A stretch of DNA of 64,000 bases from Cyrtodaria siliqua (lineage: Eukaryota; Mollusca; Bivalvia; Adapedonta; Hiatellidae): NCBI GenBank assembly GCA_037043455.1, contig JAWPHD010006804.1:62001-126000 (forward strand), written 5' to 3'. A model generated the notes under the pieces. That model worked only from the letters and a program-made list of their open reading frames with translations. It was not told where the DNA came from and made no database searches. Position 1 is the stretch's first letter; every line of letters begins with the position of its first letter. Positions 37,015 through 48,093 of the stretch are shown here, in pieces. Made by a program: the position numbers and the translations under genes.

Positions 37015-37188
37015 TCACATATTTTAATGCAAACACTATCTAATTTGGTTTGTCAATTGATTAGTGTTATGCTTTGCCTTTCAAAGGCACCTCAACTTCA
37101 CCTCCCCTTCGTTTTGATGGTCACATATTTTAATGCAAACAATATCTAATTTGGTTTGTCAATTGATTAGTGTTATGCTTTGCCGGTC
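37015..37188. repeat. Tandem duplication, 107 bp period
   Basis: The 67 bp block starting cacatattttaatgcaaaca and ending gtgttatgctttgcc occurs twice with one or two differences. Confidence 0.85.
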
Positions 37189-37816
37189 ATTTGTACAAAC
37201 TTGATAAAGGACCACTAGATATTGCTACATGCAAAATATCAAAGCTGTAGCTGTGGTTTCAGAGAAGAATATTTTGGTCATCATTGCTAGTCTAAAAAGT
37301 TGACAATCACTCCTTCCGTCGTCTGATTGTTTTTCTTGGCTGAAAATCACATCCAGGCACCTTGAAAAATCACGTGACTAGGAAATCATGGCAATATGTA
37401 ATTTTTAATAGGGTTTACAAGTTACCATGTAAAATAAATGCACTTTGCAAGAAAACAGAATAATTCTTTTGCAATTTCAGCATTTCTATTCCTTTCTTTA
37501 TCTTTTCCGGTCACGATTGAAGTACAGCGTAACAAACCACCTAACGATATACCATTTATCAACATCTACAATCTATAAACAAATCTACTAGTTTCCTTTG
37601 GCCTTGTCAGACAGATTTAGCCAATCAGCATTCAGTTTAATAAACACTGTAGACTTTCATAATTTCTGTATCGCTTTCAACTCGAGTTTTGATAGGCTTA
37701 CATAGACACACCTCCTGCGAGGCCAAAAGCCAGCTTAAACGGCTGGCGCCGAAAAAAGCCAATAACAAGATCATCCGGATAGGCCAAAGAGGGCCTGAAG
37801 ACGCTCTACTAGCAAT

Positions 37817-38030
37817 TTATCTACATAACGAATTAACAATTTTACATAACAAATTGACTGGACTACATAACAATTGACTTATCTACATAACGAATTAACA
37901 CTTGTACATAACGAATTAACTTATCTACATAAAGATTTGACTTATCTACATAACGAAATGACTTATCTACATAACGAAGAGACTTATCTACATAACGAAT
38001 TGACTTACCTACATAAGGAATTAACCTATC
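37817..38030. repeat. 21 bp minisatellite
   Basis: About ten copies of ttatctacataacgaattga with small variants. It gives artefact frames on both strands (YLHNELT and RYVDKS). Confidence 0.9.
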
Positions 38031-39747
38031 TAGGTATACAGGAAGTAAATCACTGTGGTATTCATGCCTTGTGTAGTCGAAAGGAGTTCCCAAATATATA
38101 ATCCCTAACTTTATTTGGTGATAAAAGGCATTTTTGAGTATTTAATGCCTGTTTTTCTGGCTTAAATGACTTTATTGAATTGTTTGTGATAGCTAAAAAC
38201 CATTTGCATGGTTGTATAATCATTTTATTTATCAACTTGAAAGCTTTGAAAATGAAAGTAGAACACATTTAAGAGGTGCCGAATGAATGCAGTTTGTTCA
38301 CGGTGTCAATAAGATCAGAATGTTATTTTCTTATATGCCACATGACCCCTACTATTCTCAGCAGTTTTCTAGAGAGGCAAGTCTCATGACTAAGAACATG
38401 TGAGTGAATCTTAGTTTGAATTTCATTTTGAAAAATGGCTAGCTAGAAAGCTTGGACAATATTGCATTAGACATTTCGACTTCAGTCTTTCTGTATGGAA
38501 ACGTTTAAGGGTCACCAGTTGTTGCGTTAATTATCTCTATTTAAACTTCGAAATTGTCGGGTTGTTGCATTGTTTCGCGTCTTCTCGACCCCATTTTCTC
38601 CACTTACGGCGTGTTTCTTGAATCATATCGACTTGAAAGATTACAACTTAGTACGATTTACCTTCACATGTCAGAAAGACTGAAGTCGACATTTTCGTCA
38701 TTTAAATAAGTTTAGTTGCTGTATGTCGTCTTGACTAGTTATATTTCAATATGTCGATAAGAAATTTGACGACTTAATCAAATTTATTACGTCATGTGGT
38801 CATCAATATTGTACACTTATTGACATTAAACATGACAAATCGAAAAAATATTACCCCAAATCACCCCGCCCGCCCACCCCACCCGGGCCCTAGGGCAGAC
38901 GTTCGCATTACGTGGACGCCGCTTATCTTTAAGACCCCAAGGTCGCATCTTGACTTATATGGCGAAACGGGGTACCTTGGGGTCTTCATTTTAATCTTCT
39001 TAATCTGCCTTCAGTGGCCCCAACCTTTGATGATTCTATCGAAATATATTTGATTTGAAATGCATAATATATCGTTTGTATATTTTTGAAGGGTTTACAT
39101 ATGTGTTTAAGACGTAAAACTATCCATTAGTACGAACGCAGCTCCTGACCGAAACATAAGACCGCCTTCTTTTTGACGTCATAATTTGTTCATCCCAAAA
39201 CCCGCGCCATAGTTCAGTTATACGTTCACTGTTTAACGTGCTAAATTAGAGTAGATTATTAGCCGGAATAATTGCATTATCTTAAATTGTTCATGCTTAT
39301 GGTGGAGCGGGTCGTTGGAATATGGCCCGTGTCATCGAATTCTAAGATCGCTTTTATTACAATAACAAGGATAAGAAAACAGAAAGAGACAAGACGAGAT
39401 AGTGTTATAGCACACGCATGTACATATATATATAACACTTATCTCTCTTTATATATATATCCGTTGAAATGACAGCATGTGGTTTAGACGTAGCGCATTC
39501 TAAATTGGTAAAGTGGTGGAGGGCCTATAATCCTTAAATAACACACCATTACATTTGGTTTAATTTGTCAAATGGATACAACGTATCTGCAACATGCGTA
39601 TTTACATGTGAGAATGTAGAAGCAAGCAGATTTCAAGTCAAAATGATATGGGGTTAATCAAACCGGTGTGATTCTTTTGATGATTCATCCCATTTCAAGA
39701 GTCCATGTGTCTCTTTAACTAATGTATTATAGGCTAGGCGATAAATA
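38031..39747. other. Non-coding stretch
   Basis: Contains a 13 bp perfect inverted repeat (aagaccccaaggt at 38931, accttggggtctt at 38975) that could form a hairpin, and a TATA-rich patch near 39425-39460. No gene recognised. Confidence 0.45.
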
Positions 39748-40133
39748 TTAAAGGGACACACGGCTATCTTGATTTTAAACAAAACTCACGGCGTTACGAT
39801 AATTTGTCTACATAACTTTCATTTGTTCAATCATTAATATTAATTATTCGAATAGTATAAAGAAAATTGTTTTTGCATATTAGTAACTGTTGATACTATT
39901 GCACCAATAATATTATTATGTTAACGTATGGTAGGTTAAGATTAAAAAAAAATGAAAACTCAAAACTATAATATTTATTATTTTAATTACATGTACATGT
40001 ATATGCTGGAATAATAATCGTCATATAAAGCCCTGGTATATGCAAGCAGCGTTAAAATTATACTGGATAAATAAATTGAGACGCTAATTTCAATGCTTGA
40101 TAAATACTTCAAGATTTCCGTGTGTTTCTTTAA
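39748..40133. mobile_element. TTAA-flanked MITE, complete copy
   Basis: TTAA then AGGGACACACGGCTATCTTG on the left is matched by inverted CAAGATTTCCGTGTGTTTCT then TTAA on the right. The interior is shared with 11296-11596 and 5269-5570. No coding capacity. Confidence 0.8.
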
Positions 40134-40544
40134 TATAATTCTATAAACATCTAACCGGGCGATATACCAGTTTGACACGTCCAAAAGCTTGACGTGTCAA
40201 AGGAATGTGTTGCGTCATAATTGTTTGCACAGATATGAAATTGAGGCAAGTATCTACCTTCAAAGATCGCGATAAGTGTCATTGATCGATAGTGCGCGTG
40301 GCTTGAGTAGACCCTGTATTTGTGTCTACAAATTGGACATAGACTAAGAAAATCTTAAACAAACCTTCTTCTCTGAAACTACATGAGCTAGAGGTTTACT
40401 ATTACGCATTTACCATTAGCCCTCTACCAAGTTTAAATGGCGACCCTGACGTTAAATTTGACCACGCCCCAGCGATCACTTGTTTTACATAGACATATAG
40501 ATTCAAAATGAAAACATCTTCTCCTCTGAGGACACACGGTAATA
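40134..40544. other. Junction stretch left of the Polinton
   Basis: 40290-40500 matches the dispersed 'cttcttctctgaaactaca' repeat also found at 25630-25820. No Polinton terminal inverted repeat was found here. Confidence 0.45.
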
Positions 40545-42962
40545 AAAAACTACGTCGACAACATGAATGAACATGGTGAAAGTCTGAAATAACTTCGGGC
40601 GGTACTTTACAGATGAAATGTCACTACAAGGTATGATTTGCAAATTTCCAAAGAAAACATGATCGATATTGATATGAAAAACACACATCCGACTTTATTA
40701 TTATGGTATTGCATTGAAAATGACATTCCATGTAAATCGCTGCAAAGTTAAGTCTCAAACCGCGAGGAACAAATATCTGACTTGATGAAAGCACGTAACA
40801 TGGATCGTGACACTGCTAAGAAAAAACTACTTGCAATAATCAATGGCTCACCCACCCGACTATACAAACCCGACCCCATGTGGTTTATGGATTACTGCAA
40901 TGAGATGAAAAATACTATTAAAATGGTATCGGAAAAGAACCCCACACTTTAAGAAATAGCTAAAGCCTCTAAAGCAAAAAAGAATAGAACAGATAACATC
41001 GGTGGTACAACTATCAGTATGTTGATGTGCAAGCTTGAAAATAATGCATTGATGTCGGCGTACGATTATCTCACCGAACAAAATATTGAAGTAGCTTCTT
41101 TGATGTTTGATGGTTTGATGATTAACAAAGGTGATTACGATATATAAAAAGTACTTGCAGGATGCTCTGCAAGAGTAAAACGAGACTGTGACTACAGCAT
41201 TACATTTGCAGTCAAGGAAATGGGAAAATATGATATCACACTTCTTTCAAATAAAATAACAAATCCGGATGTGAGTTTGCTCATCCGAAAGGGTGTTTAT
41301 CCGTACGAATATTTTGATAACTTTGAAAAATTTAATGAAACACAACTACCGCCGATAGAATGTTTTTACAGCAAACTAACTGACAAAAGTATATCTGGTG
41401 AAGATTATCAACATGTCCATAAAGTATGGAAAGAGTTTGGGTGTAAGACACTTTGGGATTACCATGACTTATATCTAAAAACCGATGTTACACTGCTAAG
41501 CGATGTATTTGAAAACTTTCGTAGCAAATGCATAACAGCATACGAATTGGACCCACTACATTACCAAACAGCACCTGGATTATCTTGGGATGCAATGCTG
41601 AACATGACAGGAGCAAAACCAAAGTTACTATCGGATCCAGACATGCATTTATTCATAGAGAAAGGTATGCGCGCTGGAATAAGCATGGTGTCAAAACGAT
41701 ATTCCAAAGCTAACAATAAATACGTCGAAGGTTACGATAAAACAATCGAAGACAAATTCATAACATACTTGGATGCAAATAACTTATACTGAGATGCGAT
41801 GAGTAACCCACTCCCATATTCTGATTGTGAATGGCTTGAGCGCAGGAAGACTGTAAATCCAGAAGAAACGGGGTTTAGAAAACCAAAAAAAGGTAAAGGA
41901 CAGATTCTTGAAGTAGACCTGGAAGTACCGGAGTCGCTACACGGTTATTTCAACGATTATCCGCTTGCACCGGAGAAGATGATAATAAAACAAGAATGTT
42001 TGTCACCATATCAAGATGGGTATGCAACTTCGAGCAAAAAGTAAGTTCCCAATCTGTTTGACAAAACAAAGTATATTGTTCACCATGAAACATTAAAATT
42101 GTACTTGCTTGGAATAAAGTTATTCGAGATCCACAGAGTCTTGGAATTTAATGAAAAGGCATGGATGAAACCGTATATTGATATTAATACAGAGTTGAGA
42201 AAACAAGCTACATCTAAACTTGAGCAAGATTTTTACAAGCTAATGAATAACTCAGTCTAGGGTAAAACAATGGAAAACGTCCACAAGCGCGTGAATATAA
42301 GGTTGGTTCGGACTGAGGAATGGAATACTGATCAAATAAAACAAACTGATAGCAAAAAAAAAAGTATGAGCAAGTCCAAACTATGTCGGGAGAATGCATA
42401 TCACAGACGAGTTATCCGAAGTGCACATGCACAAAGGAGTGGTATTGTTTGACAAACCCATTCACACTGGAATGACGGTTCTTGATATATCAAAGACAAT
42501 AATGTACGATTGGTATTATAACGTATACAAGAAAAAATACGGTGACAAATGTGCATTGCTATACACTGACACATATGCCTGGGATGAATAACGAATTTGA
42601 TCTGAGCAACTACCCAAAAGACCATATGCTATACGATGATACAAATAAAAACGAGTGCGCAGGAGTACCTATAAGAGAATTTGTGGGTTTGAGACCCAAA
42701 ATGTATGCAATTCAAAACGAGGATGGATGCTTGATTAAAAGAGTCAAAGGTATAACACGACCAGTCGTTAGTAAACAGCTCACAATGGATGATTTCAAAG
42801 ACTGCTTATTCAACAAAATAATACATAACGCAGACATAAACGTGATAAAATCAAAACAACATAATGTATGCAACATGACTCTAAACAAGATAACATTATC
42901 GGAACAGTACGATAAAAGATACATACTGTCAGATGGCATGACAACAAACGCACTTGGTAATT
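40545..42962 (+). pseudogene. Polymerase: superfamily A-like segment joined in frame to Polinton family B DNA polymerase
   Basis: One reading frame runs from about 40545 to about 42350, interrupted only by stop codons (after 40665 they lie at 40749, 40950, 41145, 41790, 42042 and 42258). The first part (to about 41215) has DIDMKNTHP (40665), then RDTAKKKLLAIINGSPT (40806) and SLMFDGLMI (41097). These resemble motifs A, B and C of superfamily A (TV-Pol-like) polymerases. The second part is the Polinton family B polymerase without its usual N-terminal exonuclease region: LLIRKGVYPYEYFDNFEKF, motif A YLDANNLY, motif B around KLMNNSV, then GKTMENVHKRVNIRL. After a frameshift near 42360 motif C appears as LLYTDT with its second acid and following residues lost. 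The C-terminus follows in another frame (EFVGLRPKMYAIQ to SDGMTTNALGN). It would have replicated the element; it is now dead. Confidence 0.8.
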
Positions 42963-43017
42963 ACAACAACCGATATCACCATTTTATCTCTAAAAAGATA
43001 CATAGCACGTATCCGTA

Positions 43018-43416
43018 TCACGACATACGCGTTTGGGTATCATCAGGAACAATAAGTAGTTCTTCTTTGACAAATCCTCTCTGAGGCGCTGGTGCTTTCA
43101 AATAATATACTCTTATACCTTGCGTTATCATATAACTATTAATCTTGTGAATATCTACACTCCACATTGGATCAGTTGCTCTGCGTCTTCCACCTTCTTG
43201 TTCCCCGGGTTGATATAAATATCTTACACTGGCATTCATACAGATAGGATCATCTTTTAATGTTTTTGTTTCAACAGGAGTGGGCTTTTTTGTCTCCACA
43301 TTTATTGCTTTGACAACTTCTGGTAATCTTTTTACCCACTCTCTGTTGCGTTTTTGCGAATCTATTTCTTTAGCATACTGATAACCAAACAATCTTTCAG
43401 CTAATGTTCTGTTCAA
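43018..43416 (-). pseudogene. Polinton integrase, C-terminal part
   Basis: Open frame with NRTLAERLFGYQYAKEID at its start, then VRYLYQPGEQEGGRRRATDP and GFVKEELLIVPDDTQ. This is the end of the catalytic core and the C-terminal domain of the retroviral-type integrase that Polintons use to insert their DNA. It is cut off at about 43416 by a LINE; the N-terminal part is at 47269-47672. The stretch holding the third catalytic acid is missing at the junction. Confidence 0.85.
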
Positions 43417-44184
43417 CTATCGATGCAATTTTTGTATTACAATCTGTTATTCACAAGATATTAAATGAGAAAGGTCGATTGTATTGTGCATTTGTTGATT
43501 TGAAAAAAGCTTTTCGTAGCGTTTATAGGACTGCCTTATGGCTAAAACTTTATGAAATAGGGATAAATGGAAAGCTACTTAGAATAATAAGAGACATGTA
43601 CTCTAAAGTAAAATCGTGTGTTAAAAGTTGCAATAGTTATTCAGATTTTTTCGAATGTTCAATCGGTCTAAGGCAAGGGGAGGTAATTTCAGGTCTTACT
43701 ATCGACGATATTACTCTTATTCTTCTACTTTTTGCTGATGATATGGTTTTAGTAGGAAAATCACCTGATGATTTGCAGCAAAATTTAGATTTATTACTAG
43801 CTTATTGTAATAAATGGGGATTAGAAGTAAATTCCGTCAAAACCAAAATTATGTTTTTCAGGGAAAGGGGCCAATTAAGACAAAATGAGTCATGGACATA
43901 TAACGACAACTTCTTAGAAATAGTTAACGATTTTAATTATCTGGGAGTTATTTTTAATTATACCGGAACATTTGTTTTAAATCAAGTAAGTTTAGCAGGG
44001 AAGGGTTTAAAGGGTTTACATATATTAATTGCTAATACTAAGAAGTTTAATTTTAAACCGAAGACAATGTGTCAATTATTCGACTCCTTTGTTGGATCCA
44101 TTTTGAATTATGGTTAGCCTGGGGTTTCTAAGTCGAAAAAAATTGAAAGGATTCACTTAAAATGTTGTAAATATATTTTAAATG
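43412..44184 (+). pseudogene. LINE reverse transcriptase, RT part
   Basis: Encodes the RT palm of a non-LTR retrotransposon, including the catalytic FADD. Everything N-terminal to the STIDAIF motif, including the endonuclease domain, was lost by 5' truncation. Residues after GLRQGEVIS that normally lead into the next helix are absent. A TAG stop at 44115 follows SFVGSILNYG, and the frame goes on as SKSKKIERIHLKCCKYILNV up to the TTAA insertion point. Confidence 0.8.
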
Positions 44185-44457
44185 TTAAAGGTGAAATTTA
44201 GCGTGTTTTTTGAGCATATATTCTGAAATATATGTATATAATATACAATCTGTTCAAATATTACACTTATTGGTTGTCCCGTTTTCTCACAGTAGCCAAT
44301 TTTATCTCATAGCGCACACGCTTGAGTTTCGCCCTTTTAGAAGACAGGTAAGTGTCACGTGATCCTGTGACGTCATTGGTACCAAACGATCAGCGGTGTC
44401 GCATTGAGTTGTATAGTATTGTCTATGTAGGATTAAGTTTTATGGTACGTGTTAAAA

Positions 44458-44856
44458 ATGCCGTGTGCTGTAGCTGGGTGTCAAAGTGTGCATAAAAAAG
44501 GACAATCTAATAACATCAGTTTTTTTCGTTTTCCTAATCAGGTTAATGATAGATTAAGATTTGAATTGTGGGTGGACCGCTGTCGACGAAAATCGCCCGT
44601 CGCGTCAAAAAAATGGGAACCTTCGAACGAGCGAGTTTGTAGTAAACTCTTTGAGTTGGATTCGTGGGAAATCCATCCTTTGGTTTCATTTTCATTGAAT
44701 TTGAAGGACAGACGGCCATGCAGATTAAAAACAACAGCGATACCAACAATATTTTCCTACAAAAATGAGAAGTGCCTAACCCCGCCGTCTCCGAGCAAGT
44801 TTTATTCGCCGATTCGACCGACGTTGAGGAAGAAATTATTAAATGAGGTAAGATAG
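44458..44856 (+). pseudogene. THAP-domain exon with altered zinc ligand
   Basis: MPCAVAGCQSVHKK begins a THAP-type zinc finger (C2CH). CxxxxC at residues 3-8, FFRFP, then WVDRCRR and the RVCSKLFELDSW region follow. In THAP domains the last motif is C-x2-H; here the position of histidine is leucine (CTC against a possible CAC), which should remove one zinc ligand. The exon can end at 44845 with a GAG/GTAAGA donor, so the open frame beyond it (VR then stop) is probably intron. THAP domains bind DNA in several transposases. It lies inside the TTAA-flanked element, so it is not a host gene. Confidence 0.7.
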
Positions 44857-45883
44857 AAGTTTTTGTTCAGTTATCTTAGCAATTCCTCGGGTATGTGTAT
44901 GATAAATTGTAGAAAGGTATATAGTCTTAGATCTGTACATCGTGATTGTTTAGCTGTTGAATTAGATGCATGCGTCTTACGTGAACGGCGCTAATATAAT
45001 GTAGCCGTCTTTTTCAAAAGATCGCTAAAAAGGTTTAGCATATGAATGTAAATGAATTCGGTGAAATAAACACTGTCGTTGTTTCAATATATATTTTGTA
45101 GTATTTTTTTTTTGTTTTGTTTTAAATTATACACCTTCTTCTGCCAATAGTGTTATAGATTTATATAGAGTTATATATCGGTCTCTGGATTTGAAAATAA
45201 TGACATGTTTCATGGATGTCTATTAAAACGCAGAAAATTGATAATGTTACTAGCTATTATATTAGTTCAGTAATGTTGTATGGCAAAACAACAACAATAA
45301 CGGCTTTTACCTCATGCAGTAAGTAAAATAAGTGCTTTACAAGCATAAATATACTTTATATTCTAAATAAAAAAATTGTTAGGTCTGTTTTTTCGATCTC
45401 TACATGTACATAATACATTATGTCGTGCTCATAATACATTTGACTATATTATTTAGATCATCTTCGTGCGCGATGAACTAACTAGTTTCGCACGCATCAT
45501 ATATCCGTCTTGTGCAATACGCGGCTCGCCGCGGCGGTATTGCACCGCTCACGGAATTGCAATATACAGGAAATGTAGGCATATCATAAAACTACGTTTC
45601 CCTAAATGGTACGTGATTTTGTCATATACCGACGTTTGTACCATGATTAGGCTGTACTTCAATAGTGCACCGCAATAGTTGATTAGTCGCTGTGTGGTAT
45701 ATTGTTATTTGGCGGCACGTGGAGAGCGTGTCATACTGCAAATCCGAATCTCATACACCACTATAGACTGTTTTGGAGGCGGCGGGGACTTATGGTATAT
45801 AGAATACTATAGAAATTAGATGCTGTTACATTTATTTATTTATCAATTATACTTACTAGACTCTAAATATATTTTTTCAATGT

Positions 45884-46215
45884 CTATTTTTCGGCAAAAA
45901 TAAAGTCCTTATAATCTGACGCTCGTATTAATGTACAAGTATTAGACCATGTCCATTCATTCGGAATATACTGCATTTCGCGCTTAGTGTAAATGTACCG
46001 AGATATTGCAGCGTTGCTGGTGACTTTCAGAATTTCGATGACATGCACCGCGTTCAACTTCCTCATCGCCATCGGTTGATGAATCCGAGGTATTTTCATC
46101 CTCAGACACGAATTCTGGCTCAAAATCGTAAGGTTGCACATTGTGCAACCTTCTTATCATGGGCATTTAATCTGACTCAGCATCATAGTCGCTTAATTCC
46201 GACATTTTCACACAC
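45884..46215 (-). pseudogene. Possible second gene remnant of the Kolobok-like element
   Basis: On - an ATG near 46213 opens MSELSDYDAESD, then a stop. It is followed by LHNVQPYDFEPEFVSEDENT and an acidic serine stretch, and in another frame by EMQYIPNEWTWSNTCTLIRA. The QPYDFEP plus acidic pattern resembles the N-terminus of the 'P2X purinoceptor 7-like' proteins common in invertebrate repeats. The match is short and I would not rely on it. Confidence 0.3.
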
Positions 46216-46489
46216 ACTATACTGTTTTTGCGTGCTTTCCCTATGTACAAATGGTTTCGTTTTGTTCCCAATGACGTCACTTCCGGTTTTACGAGGAAGA
46301 GTTTTCCCCCTTTGATTTTTTTTCAATTTTTTAGCGTAGCCTGTTCGTCTTTTCGGTTTTTATCTTTAAAAACATATTTTCACTAAAAATACATCAATAG
46401 CATAGTTACCATCGTATTTATAATGATATTTGATAATTAAAAACATATCAACAACGGATTTGTTGATTTAGGACAAATTTCTGCTTTAA

Positions 46490-47212
46490 GACTTCTACTA
46501 GCAATGCGGGTATTTACGGGGAACTTGGGCGGTATCCTTTGTATATATTGCGCTATGTTAGAATCGTTAAATATTGGTGCAAAACAGTTAACTCTGACAA
46601 TATTATAATTTCTACTATTTACAATAATTCCGTCAATAACGTAATAATTCGACTGGGAATGTTAAAAAGCTTCTAAACGTGTATGGTTTTGGCTATGTTT
46701 GGAATAATCCAAATAGTGTTCCTTTGAAAACATTTCATACTGTCTTTAAACAGCGTTTAGTCGATTGTTTTGTTCAAAAGTGGAACAGCGATGTTGTAAA
46801 TAATAGAGTTTTGTCAATGTATTTACATTTTAAAGGTAATTTTGAATATGAACCATATCTCGATATTTTGCCATATTAGTTGCGAATTGTTTTATCAAAA
46901 CTAAGACTGTCGTCGCATTCACTGCGAATTGAAACTGGGCGCTACACACAGAACAGATAAGAAAGAAATCAACGTTATTGTACCATTTGTAATTCTAATG
47001 ATATCGAAGATGAATACCATTTTGTTTTGATTTGTCCTGTATATGTTAATATAAGAAGAACATACATTAAAAAGTACTATTATAAACGTCCAAGTGTTTT
47101 AAAATTCATAGAGCTAATGAAAACACGTAATAAGAAAGAGTTGTTTAATTTATCTTGGTTTATAAAAGAAGCATTTGATTCTCGTAATGATTTATTGTTT
47201 AATCAAAACTAG
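46490..47212 (+). pseudogene. LINE, C-terminal part
   Basis: Resumes the LINE frame exactly after the TTAA duplication (TSTSNAGIYGELGRYPLYIL). It carries a stop at 46877 and a frame change before CTICNSNDIEDEYHFVLIC, a C-terminal cysteine/histidine motif typical of many LINE proteins. It ends with a stop at 47210-47212. Confidence 0.75.
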
Positions 47213-47268
47213 GTTTATCCTCGAATGAAAACTATTATCAATTAATTATTTATGTTATTGCTTTTGTG

Positions 47269-47672
47269 ATAATTCTCTACCTGGATCAACTGGTAATAAT
47301 TTTGGATATTTTAGATGCCGGCTGTATATATTCTCAAATGCTTTGGCAACTTCTTTACTATCCTTGGAAGTCAGTGGCTCTGCTTCTTCGTATCTACTCG
47401 AAATATCAACCACAGTCAACGCATATTTATATGTCTTGCGTCCAAAAGTGTCATGCGGTAAAAATAACAAATCAGCTTGATGCGCTCTATTCTTAGTAGA
47501 AACATCAAACCTGGGTCTAATTATTTTCTTTGGCGCGGGTAAATAAATCTGCCACATAGCTTGTTTTTTTTTCTAGTGCCTGTTTCTCACTGACATCAGC
47601 CTCTTTTGCCAATTTTTTAACTCCTGAGTAACCTCTCCAAATTCCTTTTGGGCTGTACTAAATATTTTCCAT
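47269..47672 (-). pseudogene. Polinton integrase, N-terminal part
   Basis: Starts at the ATG at 47672. Residue 5 is a TAG stop, followed by YSPKGIWRGYSGVKKLAKEA. A frame break at the nine-T run (47565-47573 on +) leads into MWQIYLPAPKKIIRPRFDV. The core has HQADLLFLP (first catalytic acid) and PVDPGRE (second catalytic acid), then switches to LINE sequence. The family uses D, D and E; the E-containing helix is absent from both halves, so about 25-30 residues were lost when the LINE inserted. Confidence 0.85.
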
Positions 47673-47696
47673 TTCTCCTACCTAAGATTAAAATAA

Positions 47697-48066
47697 TTAT
47701 ATCAATGTATACGCCACAAATCCAGTTGCAGCCATGCCCACCATAATAAACATAATCTTTCTATTCTGTTGATCCGGAGATGGAGTATACAAATCACTCA
47801 ACTTAGGCTCCGGTTCCAAAAGCAAATGTTTACCAGTTATATAATAATACTGCTTCATAGCCTGGTCCACATCATCAAATGTCTGCTCTGCATGATGCTC
47901 CTTTTGCAGTTGTTTATTAATAAAATCTAATCTCTCTGTGTTTTTTTTATTCCACGCCGATTGTGCTGCTTTCTATTGTTCTACGGCTTTGTCATGCCCT
48001 TGTCTTTCCTCATCTGAATGCGTTTGTTAATGCGCCACCTATCATCATTGCTACTGCGCTTGCCAT
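47697..48066 (-). pseudogene. Polinton small protein with C-terminal membrane helix
   Basis: From ATG 48066: MASAVAMMIGGALTNAF, a stop and frame change, then DEERQGHDKAVEQ, another stop, AWNKKNTERLDFINKQLQKE, a basic/acidic helical stretch, and LSDLYTPSPDQQ. It ends with a hydrophobic helix (KIMFIMVGMAATGFVAYTLI). This pattern recurs in Polintons of marine animals; its function is unknown, and a capsid-associated membrane role is a guess. It lies 25 bp upstream of the integrase start, in the same direction. Confidence 0.6.
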
Positions 48067-48093
48067 TTATATTAATAGTATAATTTTTTAAAA

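Larger units (their letters stand above)
44189..46485 (+). mobile_element. Kolobok-like TTAA element with THAP exon, inserted in the LINE
   Basis: TTAA occurs at 44185-44188 and again at 46486-46489. The LINE frame is continuous (LNV then KTSTSNAG) if one TTAA and the 2297 bp between them are left out, which fixes the insertion exactly. The ends are weakly inverted (AGGTGAAATTT on the left, AGCAGAAATTT inverted on the right). TTAA targets plus a THAP-type zinc finger are the hallmarks of Kolobok elements. No transposase catalytic core was found, so the copy is decayed or non-autonomous. Confidence 0.75.
43412..47264 (+). mobile_element. 5'-truncated LINE inserted in the Polinton integrase gene
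   Basis: The reverse transcriptase frame starts at STIDAIFVLQS right at the integrase break. Catalytic motif A is FVDLKKAF, motif B is GLRQGEVIS and motif C is LLLFADDMVLVG. An internal deletion follows motif B. After the inserted element (44189-46485) the LINE resumes in frame (KTSTSNAGIYGELG), then VWNNPNSVPLKTFHTVFKQR and the C-terminal zinc-knuckle-like CTICNSNDIEDEYHFVLIC, ending at 47212. Stops at 44115 and 46877 make it dead. The 3' tail has no poly-A. Confidence 0.85.

Noticed and set aside
38931..38988. Terminator-like hairpin
   Set aside because: The 13 bp inverted repeat is real, but there is no gene nearby and intrinsic terminators are not expected in this genome.
41790..42260. 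Alternative genetic code or stop readthrough in the polymerase
   Set aside because: TGA, TAG and TAA all occur at different conserved positions and frameshifts are also present, so decay is simpler.
44458..44856. Host THAP gene
   Set aside because: It lies wholly inside a TTAA-flanked insertion within a LINE and has lost a zinc ligand.
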